29,345 nt of DNA, taken from NCBI GenBank assembly GCA_002416285.1, contig DICM01000023.1, positions 26,667 to 56,011 on the forward strand, read 5' to 3'. Source of the DNA: Caryophanales bacterium UBA5026. GTDB lineage: Bacteria > Bacillota_I > Bacilli_A > RF39 > UBA660. Both the position numbers and the translations under genes were made by a program. Below the pieces are notes generated by a model. The model was not told where the DNA came from and did not search any database. It was given only the letters and a program-made list of their open reading frames with translations. Positions 22,377 through 29,345 of the stretch are shown here, one piece after another (within the stretch, counting starts at the first letter, position 1; each line of letters opens with the position of its first letter).

Positions 22377-23183
22377 ATGGGAAGTCGTATGGACCGTTAT
22401 AATCAAACGAATAATAGTATGCCAAAAAGAAGTGATAAAAACGTTCAATTATACCATACGATTTATGATACTCCTGAATATAGTAACATAGAAGGAATTG
22501 CCACAATTGATAAGTCAAACGAAATCGATATATTAAAAGTAAAGAAAATGTTACAAAATAGAGAATCGTATCAACAGGGAAGAGATTACCGTAATTTAAT
22601 TCAGCCGAAAGAAGAAGTCTCTGCAACTGCTACATTTTTAGAAGAAGACGAGGAAGAAAAAAATTATGATATTCGTGACATTTTAAATAAAGCGAAATCG
22701 TCAAAATCAGATTCAAGTAAGTATCATAATCTTGAAAATACAAGCTATAAAGTGCTTAAGAATCTAAATATAGAGCGCCCTAATCGACCAGTAAAAGAAG
22801 AAAGAGATTTAAAAGGATTGATTGATACCATTACGAGTACAAGTATTTTGAATAAAATGGACGATCGTCATCTAAGTTTAGACTTACTAGGAGATCTGAG
22901 ATCAGAAAATAATACGGTAATTGAAAACAAGGATGCTATTAAGCAATTATTAGAACAAGCCAAACAAGAAGAGATGCGTCGTAAAAAGATGGATGAACCA
23001 AGTGAAATGGATAAATCATTCTATACATCTTCTTTAGGATTCGGTGAGGAAGATTTTGAACAATTGGCCGATATCAATCATAATTTAAGAAGAAATAACA
23101 CCCTGATGAAAATTTTGTTAATAACGCTTGGGATTGTTGTTTTAATTGCTGGAATTATTGTTATCTTTAACTTTTTAAAATAA
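22377..23183 (+). CDS. Tail-anchored cytosolic protein, unknown function
   Basis: The 268-residue protein is not recognised. It has no N-terminal signal but ends with one hydrophobic helix ('LMKILLITLGIVVLIAGIIV', then 'IFNFLK'), so the bulk should be cytosolic with a C-terminal membrane tail. The body is very hydrophilic and probably largely disordered: 'FLEEDEEEKNYDIRDILNKA', 'KSSKSDSSKYHNLENTSYKV', 'PNRPVKEERDLKGLIDTITS'. The stretch 'AIKQLLEQAKQEEMRRKKMD' looks like a coiled coil. ATG 22377 is chosen because GAGGTGAT lies 7 bases before it; the longer frame from 22314 has no ribosome site. It lies directly upstream of the c-di-AMP genes but has its own hairpin end. Confidence 0.8.
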   Translation: MGSRMDRYNQTNNSMPKRSDKNVQLYHTIYDTPEYSNIEGIATIDKSNEIDILKVKKMLQNRESYQQGRDYRNLIQPKEEVSATATFLEEDEEEKNYDIRDILNKAKSSKSDSSKYHNLENTSYKVLKNLNIERPNRPVKEERDLKGLIDTITSTSILNKMDDRHLSLDLLGDLRSENNTVIENKDAIKQLLEQAKQEEMRRKKMDEPSEMDKSFYTSSLGFGEEDFEQLADINHNLRRNNTLMKILLITLGIVVLIAGIIVIFNFLK

Positions 23184-23203
23184 GTCTTCGTGACTTGTTT
23201 TTA
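23182..23203 (+). terminator. Weak intrinsic terminator after the 22377 gene
   Basis: AAGTC (23182-23186) pairs with GACTT (23192-23196), then GTTTTTAATTTT. Confidence 0.55.
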
Positions 23204-23210
23204 ATTTTAG

Positions 23211-23239
23211 TTTTCATCTTTTTCAGAATATGATATAAT
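23211..23239 (+). promoter_or_regulatory. Promoter of cdaA-cdaR
   Basis: TTTTCA (23211-23216), a 17-base spacer and TATAAT (23234-23239) preceded by TGA (extended -10). Confidence 0.7.
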
Positions 23240-23267
23240 GTTTGTCAGAGAATAATTGGAGGTAATT

Positions 23268-24092
23268 ATGACATTTGAAACAATAACAAGTCTCATCACT
23301 AAATTAATCGATGTTCTTTTAGTATGGTGTGCACTTTACTACATTTTAAAAAATCTTAGAAAGAACGTAAAAATGGTTCTTCTATTTAAAGGAATCCTAA
23401 TTATTATCATAATTAAAGTAATAGGTGATTTTTTCCACCTAGTAACGATTGGATATCTTCTTGATTATGTAATTACATGGGGTCCATTAGCGTTGATTGT
23501 AATTTTTCAACCGGAAATTCGAAATGTTCTTGAACAGTTAGGAAGAAGCCAACTTCTAGGACGGCATAAAGTATTGACCGTTGATGAACGAGAAAAAGTA
23601 GTATATGAGATTACCAATGCGATGGATTATTTGAAGAAAGCCAGAATTGGTGCATTAATTGTCATTGAACGGGATAATAGTCTACTCGAATATATTGAAA
23701 AATCAAAGAAAATATATGCGGATATCTCGGCTGAACTTTTGATTTCGATCTTCTTCCCAAATAATCCACTACATGATGGTGGTGTTATCATCCAAGGAGA
23801 TAAAATTACGAGTGCAGGGGCTGTTTTTCCAACTAGCGATAACTTAAAAATCAGCAAACGCCTTGGAACAAGACATAGAGCAGCACTTGGAATTTCCGAA
23901 ACTGGTGACTGTATCTCACTAGTCGTTTCAGAAGAAACAGGACGTTTATCAATTGCTATCGATGGAGAATTACATTATAATTTAACCATTGATGAAGTAA
24001 AAATTATGTTACTAGAAGCATTGCGTCCTAAAAAATCAATTATGTTAGAAGATGAGGAGGAAGAAAGTGAACAAGATATTGAAATTCTTTAG
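23268..24092 (+). CDS. cdaA: Diadenylate cyclase CdaA
   Basis: This enzyme makes c-di-AMP from two ATP at the membrane; the messenger controls potassium and osmotic balance in Bacillota. Three N-terminal hydrophobic helices are followed by a DisA_N catalytic domain. The catalytic motif reads D170-G171-G172 ('NPLHDGGVII') where B. subtilis has DGA, and R202-H203-R204 is in 'LGTRHRAALGISE'. 'SLVVSEETGRLSIAIDGEL' completes the domain. The 274 residues match CdaA (273). ATG 23268 follows GGAGGT (23258-23263); an upstream TTG would sit inside the ribosome site. It overlaps cdaR by 26 bases, so the two are coupled. A highly acidic C-terminal tail ('LEDEEEESEQDIEIL') encodes, in another frame, the cdaR ribosome site. 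Confidence 0.96.
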   Translation: MTFETITSLITKLIDVLLVWCALYYILKNLRKNVKMVLLFKGILIIIIIKVIGDFFHLVTIGYLLDYVITWGPLALIVIFQPEIRNVLEQLGRSQLLGRHKVLTVDEREKVVYEITNAMDYLKKARIGALIVIERDNSLLEYIEKSKKIYADISAELLISIFFPNNPLHDGGVIIQGDKITSAGAVFPTSDNLKISKRLGTRHRAALGISETGDCISLVVSEETGRLSIAIDGELHYNLTIDEVKIMLLEALRPKKSIMLEDEEEESEQDIEIL

Positions 24093-25422
24093 GAGACTAT
24101 TTCATAATATTGCCTCTTTTATCGACAAACATATTATTGTACCAATTACGAAATTAGTATTGTTTATTACATCGCGGTTTGATCGTTCTGGAAGAAAGTT
24201 TGAAAATTGGCTTTCTAAAACCAATACTTTATTATTTATTTCGCTCTTTTTAGCCATTGGTATTTTTATAGTAATCGATCAAAAAATTATTATATTTAAT
24301 GATAACACAGCAGAAGTGTTAAAGAATCAACCTGTAACACCAATCTATAATGAAGAAGCTTATGTAATAGAAGGATTACCAAAGACCGTAGATATTACAT
24401 TAATTGGTAGTAAAACCGATTTATATATCGCTAAGCAATCATCTTCACATGATGTTACGGTTGATCTAAGTGGGTTAAAGCCGGGTAGTCATCGCGTTTC
24501 TATCGAATATAATCAAAATGTTGGAAAGATTGATTACATGGTTAATCCTTCGGTCGCAACGGTTATTATTTATCAAAAAGTATCGGAGTCTAAAACACTA
24601 TCATTAGATATTTTAAATAAAGATAAACTAGATTCAAAATACGTTATTGAGAAAGTAGATTTCCCAAGTGATAAAGTAGTAATTAAAGGTGCTGAGCATC
24701 AGATAAAAACCGTTTCATCTGTAAAAGCATTGGTTGACATAAACAATCTTGTTTCGCAAGAAGTTGGAACGACAACTTTAAAAGATGTTCCACTAAAAGC
24801 ATACGATCAGGATGGGAATGTTGTCGATGTTGAGATCGTACCAGCGAAAATCGATGTCGATGTCACAATCGCATCACCAAGTAAAGAAGTACCATTTAAG
24901 GTAATCCCAAAAGGTGAGGTAAGTTTTGGTCAAGCAATTAGTTCTTTCTCAACCAATGAAACTAAAGTTACTGTTTACGGTGATTCTGAAACTTTAAAAA
25001 ATATTACTTATTTCCCCGTTGAAATAGATGTTACAGGATTAAAAGAAAGTAAAGAATACAAGTTAGAATTACAAAAACCAGTAGGAGTAACAGCTCTATC
25101 TGTAAATAATATTACAGTTAAGGTTACTCTTGACGGTGTTGCAAGCAAAGACTTAAAAGATATTAGTATCGAGCAGAGAAATCTATCGGATCAATATAAA
25201 GTACAGTTGGAGTCGGGCGAGACTGGGAAAGTCGATGTTAATCTGAAAGGTGTTTCTTCAGTTATCGATAGTATAAAATCAGATAATGTTATTGCTTACA
25301 TTAACTTAGATGGTTATACACCTGGAACGTACGAAGTTGAAGTTTATGTTGAAGGTAGCGATTCGAGAGTACAATATACTCCAAAAACGAAAAAGGTAAA
25401 GATAAATATCTATCAAAAATAA
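24067..25422 (+). CDS. cdaR: CdaR, YbbR-domain regulator of diadenylate cyclase
   Basis: This 451-residue extracytoplasmic regulator binds CdaA in Bacillus and tunes c-di-AMP synthesis. A basic N-terminus and a hydrophobic segment ('TLLFISLFLAIGIFIVIDQ') anchor it, followed by four YbbR-type modules of about 80 residues, each with a pattern such as 'LPKTVDITLIGSKTDL', 'VTVDLSGLKPGSHRVSIEY' or 'AYINLDGYTPGTYEVEVYVE'. Start GTG 24067 is favoured because AGGAGG (24055-24060) lies 6 bases before it; an in-frame ATG at 24052 would precede that site. It overlaps the end of cdaA. In B. subtilis glmM follows; here a convergent DUF378 gene does, so the classical three-gene unit is split. Confidence 0.92.
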   Translation: MNKILKFFRRLFHNIASFIDKHIIVPITKLVLFITSRFDRSGRKFENWLSKTNTLLFISLFLAIGIFIVIDQKIIIFNDNTAEVLKNQPVTPIYNEEAYVIEGLPKTVDITLIGSKTDLYIAKQSSSHDVTVDLSGLKPGSHRVSIEYNQNVGKIDYMVNPSVATVIIYQKVSESKTLSLDILNKDKLDSKYVIEKVDFPSDKVVIKGAEHQIKTVSSVKALVDINNLVSQEVGTTTLKDVPLKAYDQDGNVVDVEIVPAKIDVDVTIASPSKEVPFKVIPKGEVSFGQAISSFSTNETKVTVYGDSETLKNITYFPVEIDVTGLKESKEYKLELQKPVGVTALSVNNITVKVTLDGVASKDLKDISIEQRNLSDQYKVQLESGETGKVDVNLKGVSSVIDSIKSDNVIAYINLDGYTPGTYEVEVYVEGSDSRVQYTPKTKKVKINIYQK

Positions 25423-25451
25423 AAAGTGTTACTATAAAAGTAACACTTTTT
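25421..25451. terminator. Bidirectional terminator between cdaR and the DUF378 gene
   Basis: AAAAAGTGTTACT (25421-25433) and AGTAACACTTTTT (25439-25451) form a perfect 13-base-pair stem with a 5-base loop. Confidence 0.9.
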
Positions 25452-25650
25452 ATTTGTCTTCTAAATGGTAGAATAATAGCCCAATATTGATTAGACCACA
25501 AACACCAACAATAATATAAATGATTCGTTCAATAATTGGTATGCTTTTGAATAGGTAATTTACTAAATTAAAATCGAATAATCCAACAAGCCCCCATACA
25601 ACAGCACCAATAATTGTGAAAACGAGTGCTATTTTTTGTATTGTTTCCAT
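25450..25650 (-). CDS. DUF378 small membrane protein
   Basis: This 66-residue protein has two hydrophobic segments: 'IALVFTIIGAVVWGLVGLF' and 'IIYIIVGVCGLINIGLLFY'. The pattern 'iAL.f.iiGa..WGLvGLF.fnLV' is the hallmark of DUF378 (YuzA-like), a family of unknown function. The start is placed at 25650 (METIQKIALV) because AAAGGA lies about 9 bases before it; the ATG three codons upstream overlaps that ribosome site. It is convergent with cdaR and shares its terminator, whose stem reaches into the stop codon. A promoter is not clear. Confidence 0.85.
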   Translation of the reverse strand: METIQKIALVFTIIGAVVWGLVGLFDFNLVNYLFKSIPIIERIIYIIVGVCGLINIGLLFYHLEDK

Positions 25651-25707
25651 CAATTTCATCCTTTCTTATCATTATTACTATTCTCAATATTTTTTAATTT
25701 ATTCATC

Positions 25708-25734
25708 ATATTTAAAAAAACATATCCATATAAT
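25708..25734 (+). promoter_or_regulatory. Candidate sigma-E promoter of the ydcC-like gene
   Basis: ATA (25708-25710, in TCATATTT), 16 bases, then CATATAAT (25727-25734): ATA-N16-CATAnnnT, as in Bacillus sigma-E promoters. B. subtilis ydcC is sigma-E dependent. The -10 also contains TATAAT, so sigma-A use cannot be excluded. Confidence 0.6.
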
Positions 25735-25763
25735 GAAGTAAATGAAAAATATGGGGTGAAGAA

Positions 25764-26762
25764 ATGAAAAAAAAGTTTTTATGGAGTTTTTTTCTAATAA
25801 CGATTGTGATGCTGACTGGATGTTTTAATAAAGGATCGTCAGATATTGTAGGAACAGTGACAAAAAGCTTAAGCAATTTAAAGAATTATCATATCAGCGG
25901 TGAACTAGAAATTATCAATAACGAAGACAGTTACAAATATAATGTTGATGTTTCATATGCTAAAACAGACCAATTCCGTGTTAGTTTAAAAAATCAAATC
26001 AATAATCATGAACAAATTATTTTAAAAAACAAAGATGGAGTATATGTTTTGACACCGTCTTTGAATAAGAGTTTTAAATTTCAAAGTGAATGGCCTTACA
26101 ATAATTCCCAAAGTTATATTTTACAAAGTATATTAAGTGACTTAAAAGGAACGAAAGATAAAAATGTAAAATCAACGAAAGATGGTTTTACAATTACTAC
26201 AAAAGTTACTTATAGTAATAATAAAAAATTAACGAAACAAAATATATATGTAGATAAGAAGGGAAATATACAAAAAGTAGAAGTATTAGATCAAGACAGT
26301 AAAGTAAAAATTAAAATGACTTTTAAAACAATTGACTTCAAAGCTACTTTTGAAAAAAATTACTTTGATCTAAATCAAAATATGAATGTTGCTGGTGATG
26401 AAACAGAGTCAACAATGGAAAGTATCGATGATATTATCTATCCAATGTATTTACCTGAAAATACCTATTTAAGTAGTCAAGATAAGGTAAATTTAAAAGA
26501 TGGTGAGAGAATCATTCTAACATTTGCTGGCGATTCACCATTTATGATCGTAGAAGAAACTGTTCGAGCAGAAGATGAATTTACAACGATTCCAGTATAT
26601 GGTGATCCAGATTGGTTAATGGATACGATTGGTAGTGTAACTGAAAACACCTTAACATGGATCAGCAACGGTATTGAATATTATGCGGTAAGTGAAACCT
26701 TAGATCAATCTGAATTATTAGAAGTTGTACAGTCTATTAGTGTTATGCCAGTTGGAAAATAG
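25764..26762 (+). CDS. YdcC-like sporulation lipoprotein (LolA-like fold, DUF4367-like C-terminus)
   Basis: The 332-residue precursor has a lipoprotein signal peptide with lipobox MLTG-C. The region 'RVSLKNQINNHEQIILKNKD' followed by 'GVYVLTPSLNKSFKFQSEWP' closely resembles Bacillus YdcC, a LolA-like lipoprotein made under sigma-E during sporulation. The half-barrel fold would hold a lipid or hydrophobic ligand (family inference). From about residue 225 ('IIYPMYLPENTYLSSQDKVN') a second, DUF4367-like domain runs to the end ('LLEVVQSISVMPVGK'). GGGGTGAAG precedes the ATG. A sigma-E-like promoter lies upstream and a clear terminator follows, so it is monocistronic. It is the second sporulation unit in the window. 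Confidence 0.85.
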   Translation: MKKKFLWSFFLITIVMLTGCFNKGSSDIVGTVTKSLSNLKNYHISGELEIINNEDSYKYNVDVSYAKTDQFRVSLKNQINNHEQIILKNKDGVYVLTPSLNKSFKFQSEWPYNNSQSYILQSILSDLKGTKDKNVKSTKDGFTITTKVTYSNNKKLTKQNIYVDKKGNIQKVEVLDQDSKVKIKMTFKTIDFKATFEKNYFDLNQNMNVAGDETESTMESIDDIIYPMYLPENTYLSSQDKVNLKDGERIILTFAGDSPFMIVEETVRAEDEFTTIPVYGDPDWLMDTIGSVTENTLTWISNGIEYYAVSETLDQSELLEVVQSISVMPVGK

Positions 26763-26780
26763 GATTATATCCTATTTTTT
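26757..26780 (+). terminator. Intrinsic terminator of the ydcC-like gene
   Basis: AAATAGGAT (26757-26765) pairs with ATCCTATTT (26769-26777), then Ts. It covers the stop codon. Confidence 0.85.
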
Positions 26781-26823
26781 GTTTTCCGATTCTGAATAAT
26801 TTGTTGTATTTTAATAGTAGATT

Positions 26824-26832
26824 TGTTATAAT
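26824..26832 (+). promoter_or_regulatory. Extended -10 promoter of the 26850 gene
   Basis: TGtTATAAT, only 17 bases before the ATG. The -35 is weak. Confidence 0.65.
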
Positions 26833-26849
26833 ATCGAGTAGGTGATAAC

Positions 26850-27368
26850 ATGAAAAATCAAAAACAAATAAAAAATGTCTCTTATAGTGAAGGAAATGAA
26901 TTTCAAAAATTAGTAATGCTAATTATAATTGTTGCAGTAATAGCTGCTGTTTTCTATGGTATTTCAATTTTTGTATCGAAAGATCGGGACAAACTCAAAT
27001 ATCAGGAAACACCAAAGTCCTCTCAAATAGAGTATGACCAAATTTTAATAAGTGATACCTTCAATAAAGAAAATGAATACTACGTTTTATATACAAAGGA
27101 AAAAAATGTGTTCATGACCCTTTATAATAGTTATATAACAACTTATAAGGCAAAAGAAGGAGCAATACCGCTATATAAAGCAGATTTATCTGACTCCTTA
27201 AATCAAAAATATATAGGAACGGAAAACAAATTTGAAAGAGAAAATTTCACGATCGCTACTGAGTGTTTGTTGAAAGTTCAAGAAGGAGCTGTTGTAGAAT
27301 CCTATATTGGAAATGAAACAATCGTAACCAAACTATATGAGCTCAGTAAAACGAGTAGTAATTCATAA
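26850..27368 (+). CDS. Membrane-anchored thioredoxin-like protein lacking CxxC
   Basis: This 172-residue protein has a cytosolic N-terminus, one transmembrane helix at about residues 22-44 ('LVMLIIIVAVIAAVFYGISI') and an extracytoplasmic domain. The domain has 'YYVLYTKEKNVFMTLYNSYI' followed by 'IPLYKADLSDSLNQKYIG', then 'ECLLKVQEGAVVESYIGNET'. The strand-helix-strand order and the late 'L.KvqeG.vve.yiG' pattern resemble a thioredoxin fold, but the CxxC site is absent, so a redox role is unlikely; a binding or scaffold role is possible (inference). AGGTGATAAC precedes the ATG. It is monocistronic, with its own promoter and terminator, between the ydcC-like and ctpA-like genes. Confidence 0.75.
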   Translation: MKNQKQIKNVSYSEGNEFQKLVMLIIIVAVIAAVFYGISIFVSKDRDKLKYQETPKSSQIEYDQILISDTFNKENEYYVLYTKEKNVFMTLYNSYITTYKAKEGAIPLYKADLSDSLNQKYIGTENKFERENFTIATECLLKVQEGAVVESYIGNETIVTKLYELSKTSSNS

Positions 27369-27394
27369 TAGTTGCATAGTTGCAACTATTTTTT
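27367..27394 (+). terminator. Intrinsic terminator of the 26850 gene
   Basis: AATAGTTGC (27367-27375) pairs with GCAACTATT (27382-27390), then Ts. Confidence 0.85.
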
Positions 27395-27434
27395 GTAATC
27401 TTTTGTATACGGGCGAAACGTTGTTCTGATTTAA

Positions 27435-27463
27435 TAGACATAAAGGCTAAGTTGTGATATATT
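27435..27463 (+). promoter_or_regulatory. Promoter of the ctpA-like gene
   Basis: TAGACA (27435-27440), a 17-base spacer and TATATT (27458-27463) preceded by TGA (extended -10). Confidence 0.75.
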
Positions 27464-27478
27464 AAATAGGGTGATAAT

Positions 27479-28693
27479 ATGCTAAAAAGAAGAAAAAAGA
27501 AGAAAACACAAAATGCCGTTTTCCATACGTCAGAAGTTGTTTTTTTAATTATTGTAACTAGTATTGTCAGTTGTTTTATGGGAATACTATGTGCAAAAGG
27601 GTATCGAAATTATGATGAAAATATCGTAGAAGTAAAAGATGAAAAATTAAAAGAGATTGTTAATAATTACCAATATATTATTGATAATTATTATAAGGAG
27701 TTTGACAAAGATGCACTAGTCAAAGGTGCAATAAATGGAATGATTGAATCTCTTGGCGATCAATTTTCTATGGTAATAGACGATGAAAATCTAGATAACT
27801 TTAATCGAACTCTCAACGGTTGGTTCAAAGGACTTGGAATAGAAATCAGTAATAACGACGACGGTAATGTTTTTATAGCGTCTGTCTTTGACGATTCTTC
27901 CGCTAGTCGAAAAGGCCTTGAAGTAGGAGATGTGATTATATCTATTAATGGAATTAACTTTGAGGGAAAAACTTTTAGCGAGGTTGCAGACTATATAAAG
28001 AAAGATACAGTAGACACAGTCGACCTTGTAATATTAAGAGATGGTGTCAAAAAAAGTTTTAATGGTCTAAAAAAAGAAAAGGTTATTTTAAAGTCAGTAG
28101 TAAAAGAAGTCTTTGAACGTAATGACAAAAAAGTTGGATATCTATATGTTAGTACATTTTCTGGAACGACTTATGACCAATTTAAAACAACACTAGAAGA
28201 ATTAGAAAAAGATAACATCGATTCACTTATAATCGATATGAGAAATAATTCCGGGGGACATTTGACCGCTGCCGAAAAGATCTTGTCTCTATTTTTAAAT
28301 AAGAAACACGTAATTTATCAAGTTGAGACAAAATCAAATAAAGTGAAGGTTTATGCAACCGGAACAGCAGATAAGAAATATACTGTTGCAATTTTACAGA
28401 ATGGAGCGACCGCTTCTGCAGCAGAGATAGTCAGTAGTGCATTAAAAGAAGAATATGGAGCAACTGTGATAGGGGATGTTAGTTTCGGAAAAGGTACAAT
28501 TCAGGAATTAGTAAATGGTAGTACAGAATATAAAGTCACTACTAAAAAATGGTTAACGCCAAAAGGCGATTGGATTAACGAAATAGGAGTTGAACCAAAT
28601 ATTAAAGTTGACTTAAGTGAAGAATATAAAAATAGTCCATCCTATGAAACCGATAATCAGCTTCAAACTGCGTTAGATACATTAACAAAATAG
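27479..28693 (+). CDS. C-terminal processing peptidase, S41 family (CtpA/CtpB-like)
   Basis: This serine protease is exposed outside the membrane and, by family, cleaves proteins at or near their C-termini. The 404 residues start with a very basic head (MLKRRKKKKTQ) and an N-terminal membrane anchor at about 19-40. After a helical segment ('IVNNYQYIIDNYYKEFDKDA') comes a PDZ domain ('GLGIEISNNDDGNVFIASVF', 'KGLEVGDVIISINGINFEG') and the S41 core with 'SLIIDMRNNSGGHLTAAEKI', catalytic Ser313 ('GATASAAEIVSSAL') and Lys338 ('SFGKGTIQ'), 25 residues apart as expected. It ends soon after the core and lacks the peptidoglycan-binding domain of B. subtilis CtpA, closer in layout to the shorter forms. 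The promoter is sigma-A-like; the spore role of CtpB cannot be assumed. Confidence 0.93.
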   Translation: MLKRRKKKKTQNAVFHTSEVVFLIIVTSIVSCFMGILCAKGYRNYDENIVEVKDEKLKEIVNNYQYIIDNYYKEFDKDALVKGAINGMIESLGDQFSMVIDDENLDNFNRTLNGWFKGLGIEISNNDDGNVFIASVFDDSSASRKGLEVGDVIISINGINFEGKTFSEVADYIKKDTVDTVDLVILRDGVKKSFNGLKKEKVILKSVVKEVFERNDKKVGYLYVSTFSGTTYDQFKTTLEELEKDNIDSLIIDMRNNSGGHLTAAEKILSLFLNKKHVIYQVETKSNKVKVYATGTADKKYTVAILQNGATASAAEIVSSALKEEYGATVIGDVSFGKGTIQELVNGSTEYKVTTKKWLTPKGDWINEIGVEPNIKVDLSEEYKNSPSYETDNQLQTALDTLTK

Positions 28694-28723
28694 AGTTGTA
28701 GTCATTCAATTCTATTTTTTTTT
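28687..28723 (+). terminator. Intrinsic terminator of the ctpA-like gene
   Basis: AAAATAGAGTTG (28687-28698) pairs with CAATTCTATTTT (28707-28718), with one G-U pair, followed by a nine-T run. Confidence 0.85.
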
Positions 28724-28784
28724 GTTCCAATCTTTCTTTTTTGACAAAAAAAGTTTATAATACAAACAAGGAAGAAGGAATGTT

Positions 28785-29333
28785 ATGAAGCAACTCTGTA
28801 TAGGCGATAATCTTCAAATCCAATGTTACAAACATAATGGGAAAGTGCATAGGGCTTGGGATGAGGCCGTTGTTCTTGATATCAAAAAGGATTATATCGT
28901 ATGTGGAAATAGAAGAACCAAAGTAACCGAAGCAGAAGGAGGAACATGGAAAACAAAAGAACCGGCAATTATCTATTTTTTTCGAAAAAAATGGTTTAAT
29001 GTAATTGTTCAATTAAAGAAAGATGGAATTACATATTATTGTAATATCGCTACTCCTTATATAATAGAGGATAATACGATTAAATATATCGATTATGATC
29101 TAGATCTTCGCATCTTTCCAGATGGTGAATATAAAATATTAGATAAACTTGAATATAAGTACCATAAAAAACTAATGGGATACTCTGATGAACTTGATCA
29201 GGCGATTCATAATGGACTAGATGAATTGATTAAATTATATGAAAGCGGGAGTCCAATTTTCAGTGAAGATTGGAATAAAAAATACTATCAAGAATATAAT
29301 GTGATCAGGGAGGAAGAAAAAAACGTTAGATAA
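28785..29333 (+). CDS. Nucleoside tri/diphosphatase, DUF402 (Ntdp/YgaC-like)
   Basis: This 182-residue cytosolic protein matches the YgaC/SA1684 (DUF402) family, members of which hydrolyse nucleoside tri- and diphosphates with a metal ion. It shows the conserved 'QCYKHNGKVHRAWDEAVVLD', 'CGNRRTKVTEAEGGTWKTKE', 'PAIIYFFRKKWFNVI' and the acidic metal-site core 'IKYIDYDLDLRIFPDGEY' (D103, D105, D107). The spacing of these blocks closely matches remembered YgaC. A short AAGGA-like ribosome site precedes the ATG. A TATAAT at 28756-28761 may be its -10, though the perfect TTGACA at 28741 is only 9 bases before it. The gene ends 12 bases before the window edge; any downstream partner is not visible. 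Confidence 0.92.
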   Translation: MKQLCIGDNLQIQCYKHNGKVHRAWDEAVVLDIKKDYIVCGNRRTKVTEAEGGTWKTKEPAIIYFFRKKWFNVIVQLKKDGITYYCNIATPYIIEDNTIKYIDYDLDLRIFPDGEYKILDKLEYKYHKKLMGYSDELDQAIHNGLDELIKLYESGSPIFSEDWNKKYYQEYNVIREEEKNVR

Positions 29334-29345
29334 AAAGTAAAGTGC

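Noticed and set aside
28741..28761. TTGACA with TATAAT before the DUF402 gene as a promoter pair
   Set aside because: The spacer is only 9 bases, far below the 16-18 needed. The TATAAT may still be used with another, weaker -35.
1..29345. CRISPR arrays, tRNA or rRNA genes, insertion sequences, phage genes
   Set aside because: I found no regularly spaced direct repeats with unique spacers, no cloverleaf or rRNA-like sequence, and no transposase or integrase. The only tandem repeats are coding (LamG and propeller modules).

Overview
The window is AT-rich, densely coded DNA from an anaerobic, low-GC, Gram-positive-type bacterium (Bacillota). The ribosome binding sites are AGGAGG-like. Intrinsic terminators end most transcripts, and promoters are of the sigma-A type, often with an extended -10 (TGnTATAAT). 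asnS has a T-box leader. There is a Bacillus-type 4Fe-4S ferredoxin, a pyruvate formate-lyase pair, a CdaA/CdaR c-di-AMP module and spore genes (dacB-spmA-spmB and a ydcC-like lipoprotein gene). TGA is used as stop (for example at 784, 19641 and 20737) and Trp is TGG, so this is not a code-4 mollicute. My best guess is an uncultured gut-type, spore-forming Bacilli lineage; that placement is inference.

Region 1 (1-5.8 kb) is accessory surface biology. It holds the 3' end of a gene for tandem LamG-like lectin modules, a small unknown membrane protein on the minus strand, and two large prepilin-like proteins. The first prepilin carries duplicated Ig/Fn3-like modules, a thrombospondin-type-1-like motif and a Cys-rich tail. 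The second carries seven repeats of about 58 residues that suggest a seven-bladed beta-propeller. No pilus assembly genes are visible nearby.

Region 2 (5.9-12.8 kb) holds ligA, pflB-pflA, a lone rmlD-type reductase gene and, convergent to it, uppP.

Region 3 (12.9-18.5 kb) starts with a coupled pair of little-known genes, then T-box-controlled asnS. A two-gene nucleotide-housekeeping operon (MazG-like plus NT5C-like) follows, then a stretch that looks like a decayed gene, a small unknown gene with a strong promoter, a DUF308 membrane protein and a lipoprotein.

Region 4 (18.5-22.3 kb) is dacB-spmA-spmB, a DUF1307 lipoprotein gene and rluB, an order reminiscent of Bacillus subtilis dacB-spmA-spmB-rluB, then a convergent ferredoxin gene. 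A sigma-E-like promoter (ATA, 16 bases, CATAnnnT) lies just upstream of dacB, and a second one lies upstream of the ydcC-like gene.

Region 5 (22.3-29.3 kb) has an unknown tail-anchored protein, cdaA-cdaR, a DUF378 protein (minus strand), the ydcC-like lipoprotein, a membrane-anchored thioredoxin-like protein without CxxC, a CtpA-type S41 protease and an Ntdp/DUF402 phosphatase. Most transcripts are one to three genes long with very short leaders.
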